DNA of 64,000 nt. Origin: Microvelia longipes (taxonomy: Eukaryota; Arthropoda; Insecta; Hemiptera; Veliidae). The number at the start of each line of letters is the position of its first letter. Position 1 is the stretch's first letter. A model generated the notes under the pieces. It worked only from the letters and a program-made list of their open reading frames with translations. It did not search any database and had not been told where the DNA came from. The DNA is taken from the NCBI GenBank assembly GCA_018340805.1, contig JACMZG010001911.1, forward strand, positions 34,011,414 through 34,075,413, in the 5' to 3' direction. Below, piece after piece: positions 53,863 to 64,000 of this stretch. The position numbers and the translations under genes were made by a program.

Positions 53863-54603
53863 CCTGACTGATAAAGGGTGCCAATTGTTATCATTGGCAG
53901 TGTGCTTTGATTTGCGAGCAGTATAGCTGGCGAGGCCAGTGTTATGTTATGAACCGCTATGGTTGCAGAACTGCGTGTAACTGCCTCAGGCATTCAGATA
54001 ACAATCAGAATGTAATTGCAGTTGCTGAGGTCATCCTGCGTCATTAGTGCATAATATGCTTGATCCGTGGTGACCAGGATATAATCAAAGTCTGGTAACA
54101 GAGTAAGAGTCTCTTTCGTACTGATATCATAGGGTAAGGAATGCAAACACCCGGGACAGAGCTGCTACCATTGTTGTATCGGTGGTACAGTTAGCGTCAA
54201 ATATAGCCTATTATCAGCGTGTGCCAGGCCAGTCTGCCCTAACTGATAGAACAATACAGGGTCAGTTGTTGGCTCCATAAATAAATCTAGGCCTGCCCTG
54301 GTTATATTGCGCTGTATCTCCCTGTAGGTTGCTTGAAGCGTAGAAGGCGTAATAATTTGCCTCGTAGCGGAGGTCTCCGCATGTATGGCACTATAAATCA
54401 GGTCAGACACATAAGATATGTCTGTAAAAGGATATCAGTGGCAACTGATAACGACCGATATATGCAAAAATTTCATGAAACAATAACTGATCAAACCTAT
54501 GGCTAAGCTCTGTCAAGTCTCTGTTAGTCTTAATGTTAAAGTCAGTAAAAATAGTAACCAGTCTCTCATAGTCTTTAGTCGTATAAACTGTCTTATCTAG
54601 CAA
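53802..54603 (-). pseudogene. Retrovirus-like env fragment, broken
   Basis: Envelope-like remnant on the minus strand, in three frames. The order matches envelope proteins of insect endogenous retroviruses related to baculovirus F protein: a heptad-type region (54603-54403), an LIYSAIHAE-like segment (54410-54165), a stretch with LHSLPYDIS and YILVTTDQAYYAL (about 54130-54010), and a short C-terminal piece that ends in the direct repeat. Start, signal peptide and a membrane anchor are not seen, and stops or shifts separate the parts. No gag or pol could be found next to it. Confidence 0.6.
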
Positions 54604-56289
54604 GTGAGGGATTTATCAGTCTCACTCTGCTCATTAATTATGCTCTATTGAACACGACTTATTTCCATTGACGAGATAAATCATCTCATTGAATCAAGTC
54701 TCTCATTCTGTCTAGAGATAGAAACATAGTATTATAGGGAGGGGTGAGGTCTTTTCTATTTATTACGACCTTAGTTCAATTAAGTCGTTCGGCTAAGTGT
54801 CGCGGTCGTGTTTATCGGTACGAAAGGCTCGATGAGCCTATTGTCGGAGCCTTTTTTTGTTTTTTCTCCTTTGTTTTAAACATTTTAGAGCAGGTAATTC
54901 ATTTTTTTGTAGTAGGCTATGTTTATAAATTCTATAATGTTCTATAATATCTGCTCGCTGAAGTGGTGAGCAGTTGCTTTAATTATTTTCCAAAAGCATG
55001 ATAATTACGCTCTAAGAAATGATGTATCTAAAATCACATCATTTAATTAAAGTTACCTATCCAAATATTAACCACAATGCGTACGTAGTGTCCCGATTTT
55101 ATCTATCTAAATTTATTTTTTTATATAAGTATACCCTGTTAACCTATATTAATCTGATATCAAACTACACTTTTGTGTTATTTATACAAAAGAAAAGTCG
55201 AATTGATATCGGCTCATTCCGCGCATTTCAAGTTCGAGTTTACATGTTTGATTTTCATAATTTTAATTTTAATTATTAAGTATTTATACCACTGGAGAAG
55301 GTCTGGGTGTTGCCCTGACCGATTCCTTCGAATTGCATTTACTATACATCTTATCATTATTCCACTTTATACCGTGGCCACAATTTTCCAAATAATTTAT
55401 TTTACCCGTCCTTAACGTATCATTTATCTAGGCGAAGTTGTCTTTGAACGTATTTACACGTTGTATGTAATTTACTCTCTCCTAGGCTTTCCGGCATTAC
55501 TCAATTGGTAAATTATTATTAGTTAATAATAACTGAATAACCGTTTTCTAATATTCACCAAATACTAACCGCTAAGTATCGTTTCGCCCATGTCCAGTAT
55601 TGTTTACTGGAAGTCTCTTTATTCCACGAAGGCCTAAATTGCTGTAGGCCTTGGGGATTATGCTTGCCACCATGGCAATTTCACCGACTTAATTCATTTA
55701 TGACTAAGTCGCTTTCTTCCGATAAATTACCGATCTTGTAACCTAAAATGTTGATTTAAGTCTAGTTATTCTCTACTTAATTATAGTCTAGAGCCTATAC
55801 GCACAAATTTATCATGTGCCTTATTATATTATCCCTATATAGTTTATTTTATGGATCTGGTATGCTTTATAATCAAATTTATTATAATCCTATGTTATCT
55901 ATCATAATTTATCGTATTACTGTTGTTATTTATCTTTTTATTTATCAATATATGTTATTGTTTTTGCAGTAGTGATTTTATACTGTCTTAAATATTATTT
56001 TATAAATATTATTTTATAACTGAAGTTTTATACCAGATTACCTATGTTAAGTATTATCTTAATTAACTATGAGTTATTATTTTATTATTACCTATATTAA
56101 TTATTATCCCAATATACCATGGGTGGTTATTTTGTTATTACCTATACTAATTATTATCCTAATATACTTTGGGTGATCACTCTAATCTTAAATACTAAAT
56201 GTTCTTGGTTCTTTTGATCATTCCTTACGTTTACTATAAGTAAACATCATAATGGATCGACCCAAATTTTCGGTAATTCGGAAGAGGTT
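54604..56289. other. AT-rich internal region, unrecognised
   Basis: No supported coding. A 55-bp block (TTATTACCTATATTAATTAT and onwards) is repeated near 56085 and 56140. May be internal sequence of the env element or unrelated. Confidence 0.45.
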
Positions 56290-57630
56290 AAAAAAAAATT
56301 GTCTACCTTTCAAGACATATATAATTTAATAATACTTAATTATTGATTAATTAATTAAGTGATTACTTTATCGTCCTAGAAATCGCAGTCATAATCTATC
56401 TTATACTGTGATCCTAAGCAATAACAGGTCTGCCATTGTTTGGGTTTAGGAATATTTATTCCTCTGCTTATACTCAAACCAATCGTACCTGATTCAAAAA
56501 CTTCTCAAGACAATGCTATCTTTCAAGACATATATATAAAACGGGCGATACTTTTGATTCTTCTTTATCTTCCAGTATATCCTCCCCTCCACTGTATCGG
56601 GGGTTTCTACTCTTGCTGAGAGGGTTATTCAGATATATATACTTTTATATACTCCCCTCTCCAGCTTATATAATTTATTAATTATAAACACTTAATACTT
56701 AATTATTGATTAATTAATTGTCCTAGAAATCGCAGTCATAATCCACCTTAGACTGTGATTTGTCCCTAGCAATAACAGGTCTGCCATTGTTGGGTTTTAG
56801 GAATATTTATTCCTCTGTTTATACTCAACCAATCGTACTTGATTCATAACTTCCGAAGACAATGTCTATCTCTCAAGACATATATACACTTAATAATACT
56901 TAGTTATTAATTAAGTGATTAATTTAATGTCCTAGAAATCACAGTCATACTTCCCTAGACTGTGATCCCTAGGTAATAACAGGTCTGCCATTGTTTGGTT
57001 TAGGAAATTTATTCCTCGCCTTATACCTCAAACCAATCGTACCTGATTCAAACCTTCCGAAGATAATGTCTATCTTTCAAGACATATATACACGTTAATT
57101 ATACTAATTATTGATTAATTTATCTTCCTAGAAATCGCAGTCATAATCCACCTTAGACTGTGATTTGACCCTAATAAACTAGGTCTGCCATTGTTGGTTT
57201 AGGAATATTATTCTTCTCTGCTTATACTCAAACAATCGTACCTGATTCAAAACTTCCAAGTGACAATGTCTCTCTTCAAGACATATATATATATAAAAAC
57301 GAGCGATACTTTTGCATTTTTTTTTTTTTTTCAAATATATCCTCCCCTCCACTGGGGCGAATCTAGCTGGCCCTCTAGCTGAGAGGTTATTCAGATGTAT
57401 ATACTTTTATATACTCCCTTTCTCTAGCTTATATAATTCATTAATTACAAACCACTTAATACTTTTATTGTTTAATTTAAGTAAGTGATTAAATTAATGT
57501 CCTAGAAATCACAGTCATAATCCACCCTAGACTGTGATTTTGACCCTAGGCAATAACAGGTCTGCCATTGTTGGGTTAGGAACATTTATTCCTCTTCCTT
57601 TTAACCTCAAACCAATCAGTACGGTCATAA
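56290..57630. repeat. Degenerate tandem array, 210- to 400-bp units
   Basis: Five copies of a block with CCTAGAAATC(G/A)CAGTCAT, AACAGGTCTGCCATTG, TAGGAATATTTATTCCTC, CAAACCAATCGTACCTGATT and TTTCAAGACATATATA, starting near 56378, 56710, 56930, 57135 and 57500. Long units add a CCTCCCCTCCACTG...CTGAGAGG(G)TTATTC segment. Copies differ mostly by small indels. Confidence 0.85.
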
Positions 57631-57649
57631 GTCCAAATACTGTGTTGTT

Positions 57650-60600
57650 TCAAGTGATGCTATATTTCAGCTCTGCGTTAGCCTAGAATTCAAAGATACG
57701 TATGACGTTCGTACAGTGACATCTGCTTCATATTACTAATCTTGTGTATCAAGGAGGACAGGTGCGGTACGAGATCTTCTCAACTCAGACGCGAGATTTA
57801 GCGTATTGGCTTGTCCCTGTCGTCGGTTAGGCGGCTGACTGCTACCGTCACAGTTCAGTTTTGCGGTAGGTCGAATGCGCGCTGGTGTTTCAATGTTCTG
57901 TTCGTGCTCTTGATCTTATCATATCTCTGTCTAGGCTGTCGGTCATCTCCTGTGCGACTATATAGCTCGAATCTTCTTGTCTTGTTTGTCGGTGATGTCG
58001 AAAAATGCGCGTGATAGTTGATCTCTTACTGAAGCACGGCCTCAGACGGCGTGTAGAAATTGAAAGCCGTCTCGTGGGATAAAATCTGCTTGACCGTATG
58101 TCTCCTATAATGAACTGAAGAATCTTCTGTATGTTCGATGCGGAACTTCTGACATATCGTTTGATATACTATGTATCGTGATTTGGCCTAATCTTTGTCT
58201 CTGTCGATAGATCTTGTTTGAAGAATGTTACTTGCACGCTCATGATTCATTTCTTATGTTGTTGCTTCGTTCTTGGTATTTTCGCTGACTCGGCGCGTGT
58301 CTCTTTGATGTCGATTACGTAATATCATTCGTTGATAGTTCTCATCTCAGGTGGTTTGTACCTGTAGATCGTCTTGTATGGGTCTCTGAGTTGTCCGTCT
58401 ATATTTGACTTGACGAGGGAATTATGTGAAGTTAGCTCTCGTCGCGATCTTTAGTTGTGCTCTTATTTCGCGCTGTGGGCACTCTGACTGCTCCTTGGTC
58501 TTTTATCTGCGTCTCCTCCCAGACACTACAGTGTCTGTCAAAGCCGTAAGTAGCAGAACGTCGTGGCGAGCAATTGAGTGATGCGATGGAGCCTCGATAT
58601 CAGGCATCGTGCGTTAATCAATTAACTATACATATATTTGTTTTTAATTGATTATAGGACGCTCCGTCTCCATCCTGATCATTCCCGTGGATTGCATGCG
58701 TTTCTATGCTCTGATGTCTCCGCGGTGAAACCATACTCTCTGTCATGATGCTCTTATTGACAATTCTCAGCTTTGTCGTGGCTCGGTGTGCAGTGTAGTG
58801 ATCGCGAGACGTGTGTTGCAGTAGTCGAATTCGATGCGTGAGCGAGACCACTCGTGCACTCTTGGTGCAGGCGTTCGCTGAGGAGTGGATGGTGTGCACC
58901 CGCGAGCGCATTCTGTCGTGTAAACTGAATTCTGTAAATATATGAGCTTCAAGATTGTGTGTGCGTGTTGCTATGGATACGGATCTATTGCATGGGTGAT
59001 TCTACGCTGTCTGATTCACGTCGTCGTTGCTATACTTGGTGTTGTCTTATGGCTTGGTGCATGCTCTCATCGTCTCTCTCTGCGAACACATCATGATTGT
59101 TGGATATTGGAATCGCTGTGTGCGATTCTGACTGCTTAGTGCGTGCTATAGACATGTATATGGGTCGTTTTGTGTGCTCGCCTGTGATATGCATACTTGT
59201 GTGTAGTCAGCTCCGTGTTGCATTGGATCTTCCTGATCTACTCTAGTTTCTATCCTCTGTCTCGCGGAATGGCGATGGATTATGTCGCTCATGCGTCTAT
59301 TTTATGCTCTATTTATCTCAGTCATATGGATATGCGAGTTGCTCTCGATTTTTGTGTAATATGTCGCATATTGTACATCTTCTGTTCGATCTCACACGCA
59401 TCCATCGATATCTGCTTTGCGCGCTTGCGCTGCTCGACTCTGTGTTTGTATGAGCTCAGCTCGCTCCCTCGCTGCTCGCCAGATCCCATTCGGTGGCCTG
59501 CATAAGTGCATCATCCGTTACCTAATTTATTATCGCACTTTTTCGGTTCTCGCTTTATGTATGTTTCATGCGTACTGATGTGACGCTGGGGGCATGACGG
59601 GGCACAGTGGCGTCCGTTTCGATTGCATACTTTCTGATGGCCTGTGTGATAATTCTAGATTAGCCTCTCTGAGTGATACGTGTTCGTTGTCTCGTCCGTC
59701 TCTTTGTGATTTATATCCTGCTCCGGCCTTGTAAGAGCGCGGTGTTCACTCATTTGGTGTTCTCGGCGATGGTTCTGTACCGTGATCATGTGGTTTCTGT
59801 CTGTCATCGCTATCCTCGTGTGTGGTCTTTCTTTAGCTCATTAGATCGAAGCTTTGTTATATAGATGAATGTGGTATAATTATTCTCTTCATAAATGATT
59901 ATAATGAAGTTAGTAGTGCTCCTGCGATGGTCTTGATATATACTACGAGTGTGCTGCATCGTATGTGCTGTCTCATAGTTAGGGGATCGACGTGAATCTG
60001 TCTCTCTCGTTGATAGGTAGTGAATCTTGATGTCGTGTTTGGGAACGTGTATCTGCGTGTCCGAGTTAGTATTTTCCGTATATGGATATATTCTTCTCGT
60101 TGTAGTTTGTCACTTAAGTTCTCTGGCCCTCGTAGGTATAGTCTGAATGCTTCTACGTGCATGTCAGTTCCCTACCTCATAGTATTTCAGACGCGGCGCA
60201 GCTTGTGAATCGTTGTAGCCAGCTATAGCGCTCTGTTCCTCTGCGTGCCGGTTATCTGTAGGTCGTGGTGGGTGTGCTCTTGTGGTAGTGCTGAGGTCTT
60301 CTGTGTATGATCATGTGTATGTAGATATAGCGTTGTCGACCTTGTAGCAGGTATGGTCCCTTCATACGCTCGGCATCTCCCTGTGCCGCTTCGCTGCGGC
60401 GGTCACTTGCTTATGTAAAAGCCGGTCTTCGGTGGTCGTCGAGTTATCCGGTTGTTGCGTCTTCTTTGTGCCGGTTCTCAATGATGTACGTGCTTGTATG
60501 CTGTGTTGGACTCAGGCTGATGTTCGTGTCTCGTGACTACTTATATCTCGCTGCAGCAGTTTCCATTTATGCCCGGTGCTGATTTTATCGTCGCTCTGTC

Positions 60601-62000
60601 GAGGCTCATTATATCCGCGTGGAGGTACTCCGATCTATGCGGTTCTGGTCTTCTTATATAACGTCTACTCAATGGCCTGCCAGAACGTCAGCTGTTGTAT
60701 CTCCTGGAGTGTAGTCAGCTGTCTAGTGTGCGCTCCGCCCCGGTCTGTACGACTAGTCCACAGATAAAAGGGGATATCCTCCGTCTTTCGAATAAGTCGG
60801 TGGCTCCTCCGTGACTCCTGATTAGGGTAAGTTCCTCGGGTGTGTCTTGCCTGTTGGTCGTCCGCTCTATCTAAGTTCTCTTGCAATAGCAACCGTCATT
60901 CGCTTCCGAGATCCAGGAGCGTCGTAATGCATGCTAATGGTATCACACAGACCATTCTAATGGATCGCGTTATCTCTCATACGAAGGGCGCTATCTCTCA
61001 ATGCGGCCGTTTCGGATCCTGGATTCTTACTAATATCGTGTACTGCGCACTCGTGTCATATATATCTCTGTAACTTAAAGAATTCGGATATTAACTCATA
61101 GTTGTATTTAAATAACTAGCTATAATATAGGTATAGCGTACGCACTTGCGTGGTGACGAGCTTCATGAGTCCTTCTGCTCTACTGTTACTAACGCTCGAC
61201 GAAGCTAATCCTAGTTGTCACATTGCACGCTTGTGCTATTCGGTTTGTGATCCCTCTGTTTACAGTCTATGTCATATACCTCTGCGCCTTAGTCCATGCT
61301 TGCACATCTACACTTGAGATCGTCACCGTTAGCAGATCAGCGCGATATCTCCTATCCTATTGTGTCGGTGATTTAACTGTAGGACCTCCTAGTGGATATC
61401 TATGATCATCATATATATACTCAGATCGAGTGTCATCATAGCATCTTAGCGAATAGATAGATTCACGTCTCGATATCTAGAGCAAGAAATCCTCGCTGCC
61501 TGATCGCTCATGTGAGTACAGATACTGTGATGAGCGACGATGTGGTGACTGTTCTATCAATGCCAGTCACAGTCTATACTCTCTTTTTCTTGCAGTGTCA
61601 GCAGATTATTCTCTCTCGGCGACATGTGTGCTGAGTATCTTATCACGTGCTTGACGGGAGTCTACTGAAAGCGCTTCGTGTTGCCGTGACATATGATTCA
61701 GATATATCAGTGTGCGACTGATAATGCTTCATGTTGCTTGATTCGTGATATATCTCTAGTGTATGTGTTATTAGCTTACTGACAATGTAACTTTCATCTA
61801 CTTTCGTGTGTACCAACTCTCTCTCTCGGTATAATCGTACCTTGCCTGACGTAGCTTAAACGCGTTATTGTATACTTCTTTCTCTCGTTGTGGAGTCTCA
61901 TTGCTTTAGCGTGTCTTCGGACCGTGCAGTTATCTACAGTCACTGCTTGTAACTCTCTCGATTGGTCTCCCAGAGCTAGCTTTAAATAGCCGAATGTCTG
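57650..62000. other. GC-rich island of unknown origin
   Basis: About 4.3 kb with far more G+C, CpG and G+T on the plus strand than anything else in the window. Short open frames occur on both strands, none longer than about 102 codons and none recognisable. No transposon motif was found except the LTR-like blocks at its right edge. Could be the garbled gag-pol of the env element, a foreign insert, or poorly corrected assembly. Confidence 0.5.
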
Positions 62001-62503
62001 TGGGTGGACGTTATCCTCCTCTTCCAACGTCAAGTGAGCCATATCAGTTACTGGCACGTGTTGCTCTGTGTAGCTTTGACCGTTGATGACAGATTATGTG
62101 CTTCATAGATATGAAGATTATGTTGATCACTGTTACATCCTATCACGGGTTTCACTCACACTCATTCACACTGACATTAAACAAACGCATTTCATTTACA
62201 GGCTTTTCAAGGTTAAAGGAACATGTAATTTAAAAAATCATCGGCCGATGTAGTCTCATATATGAAGCATAATCTATTTTAAGACATGTTAAATTCAACG
62301 GGTTTCACTCACAATCATTCACACTGACATAACAACGCATTTCATTACAGGCTTTCAAGGTTAAAAGAACATGGTTATTAAAAACATCTGCGATGTTATC
62401 TCACCCGGATATTGTCCCAACTCAGGATGATCTCATCCTTCAAATATGTTTTGCTGTTCAAACTCGAATAAACCAAACTTAATAACAAGCTTAACCAATG
62501 CCC
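61105..62503 (-). repeat. Right long direct repeat (putative 5' LTR), noisy copy
   Basis: Same blocks as 53025-53862 in the same order, but with many single-base indels, and the first blocks are much further apart. Two GGGTTTCACTCAC units are again present (about 62147-62270, 62298-62402). It ends ACAAGCTTAACCA near 62500, as the left copy does near 53860. Confidence 0.5.
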
Positions 62504-62519
62504 GTGTGGTCAATGCAGA

Positions 62520-62639
62520 CTATATAGTATATTATATATATTATATATCCATTATATACTATATAATATATTATATATATAGTTATATATAATATATATA
62601 TATATAAAATATATCATATTAGATATAATATATATTATA

Positions 62640-62673
<34 letters not shown>

Positions 62674-62690
62674 ATATATTATTACACATA
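62520..62690. repeat. TA-rich microsatellite
   Basis: TATA/ATAT tract with imperfect palindromes, mirror position to the tract at 52690-52830; the env element may have inserted into TA-rich DNA. Confidence 0.85.
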
Positions 62691-62740
62691 TACAATTTAA
62701 CATTCAGCCCCCCCCGAATTAAATCTGGCTATCGCCACTG

Positions 62741-64000
62741 TGCTGGTAATGAAATCGATCCATGGATATCCATATCCAACAACAAGTATTGACTACTGAC
62801 GTAGATAGATGATTCTTTAATTATTTCTTTAATTCCGTTTGATATAAACCTTCTAATGTAAAATTTATATTTTAAGCATTTTTTGGTCATTTTAAATGGC
62901 GCCTCTTGTCATTTCTAGAGGGAAAACTATTAATAACAGAAAAAACAATAGTGTTTATCGTAAAGAATCGAAACTTGTATTTAATATTTTATTAAAATAA
63001 ATAACAACTAATTTTATGTAATGTAAGACCTGATTAAGTGAGTTCTTTCTGTATAACAAATAACAACACCAAAATCCTCTCACAAAACCTTATTAGGAAA
63101 TTAACCTTTTAGGTTTTAGGAAAATTTGGCACTTGAAATCTAGGAACAATGAGAACGAGTTAAGTAAGGTTACCATTTTTTTTAATACCCAAAAGTTTTA
63201 TGCATATATGTTATATTTAGTAATAAATCATTTATTTTAATGTTGTCTGTAAAAACCTAGTTTGCATCACCTCTAAAAGAAAGAAACTTAAACAATCTTC
63301 CACATAACAACTATAAATTAGATATCTACTCAAAATATGTACCAGATGTTTATTTATATAAAGTCTTTGATATTTTAATACTTTTGAATTGCGAGAGATA
63401 AGGACACACCTAAAGATTAAAAAATTGCACACTTTATAATATGATCGAATTATTTAATTGAACCAGCCTAGTCATAAACTACAATATACTGTCTACATTC
63501 TTACGGTAAGGTCACTTATTTCTCAGTTGCTGCCCTTAAACTAAACGATTGGATTTGAAAAAATTCTGAAGCAAGTTCCTTCAAATGATTGAAAATAAGT
63601 GATGATAGACTCTAGGAATTTTTCTGTTATCTGATCATTTACATTATTATTACAAGTAAATATATACATGTATATGTATACTTGTCATAGAATATAAAAA
63701 AAAGGATGACAGAGAATTTTATAGAGTAACACAAAATAATACATATTTTTCATTAGGAAACTTGCTACGGAATATAATATATATATTATTTAGACAAATC
63801 TTGTACTGTTCCCTTCTTTTTAGTGTGTAGGAAATACGTCAAAACTTGTTAAAAATTAGCATAATCTGAGCTTTGTATGAAGGCTAATGATGATGAGTAG
63901 AACTGATTAAACAAGTGCAACTGTTGATTTTGATAAATTTGCATTCCAAAGACAATTAACCCGGCTAGCCAACCTTTTTATACTGGATTTTGATATAACA
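62741..64000. other. Intergenic DNA beyond the nest, no gene
   Basis: AT-rich. Segment 63846-63916 (AATCTGAGCTTTGTATG...) is related to 23512-23578 in intron 17. Nothing else identified. Confidence 0.5.

Larger units (their letters stand above)
51111..62740. mobile_element. hAT-like terminal repeats enclosing an 11.6-kb nest of insertions
   Basis: The left end CAGTGGCGTAGCCAGG...GGGGCTGA and the complement of the right end, CAGTGGCGATAGCCAG...GGGGGGGGCTGAA, match. The flanking TGCTGGT (51104-51110, 62741-62747) is duplicated. The original element was probably short and non-autonomous; the family A/B foldbacks, TA tracts, env-bearing retroelement and GC-rich island inside are later arrivals. 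Confidence 0.65.

Noticed and set aside
58618..61405. Short frames on both strands of the GC-rich island
   Set aside because: Frames of this length are expected by chance at this composition, and none shows a recognisable domain or supporting context.

Overview
The window looks like nuclear DNA of an insect, with no bacterial-style operons. It is AT-rich, has a gene split by long introns, and is packed with BEL/Pao, non-LTR, hAT-like and foldback transposons. A beetle or similar insect is my guess; the sequence alone does not fix the order.

The one host gene I can support is a molybdo-flavoenzyme of the xanthine dehydrogenase/aldehyde oxidase family, on the minus strand from about 49.93 kb down to 8.83 kb. 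I placed 27 coding exons by reading GT-AG boundaries and phase. Every junction keeps the frame, and the joined product is about 1,264 residues, normal for an insect aldehyde oxidase. Both [2Fe-2S] domains, the FAD domain and the molybdopterin domains are present, including the catalytic Glu in the DIGQVEGA context. The Moco signature RTPGSLEG is aldehyde-oxidase-like rather than the RGFGGPQ form of xanthine dehydrogenase. One conserved FAD-domain stretch (the VGSxAGNL region between exons 7 and 8) cannot be found.

The introns are crowded with mobile DNA. Intron 5 carries a nearly full-length I/Jockey-superfamily non-LTR retrotransposon in the opposite orientation (38.59-44.35 kb), with its poly(A) tail and a likely target duplication. 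Other introns hold hAT-type non-autonomous elements with 8-bp target duplications (21.27-22.12 and 37.53-37.92 kb), several foldback/MITE families with more than one copy, a tRNA-derived SINE, fragments of BEL/Pao gag and CR1-like reverse transcriptase, a GIY-YIG-like fragment between inverted repeats, microsatellites, minisatellites and a perfect 98-bp palindrome.

Downstream of the gene (1-8.8 kb) lie a decayed BEL/Pao retrotransposon, a large foldback, two short tandem arrays, and a decayed LINE with a SINE fragment inside it. Upstream of the gene (51.1-62.7 kb), a hAT-like pair of terminal inverted repeats with a 7-bp target duplication encloses a nest of later insertions. These include a retrovirus-like env fragment on the minus strand, long direct repeats that may be LTRs, a degenerate tandem array, and an unexplained GC-rich island at 57.65-62.0 kb unlike anything else in the window. 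No CRISPR array, rRNA or functional tRNA gene was seen.
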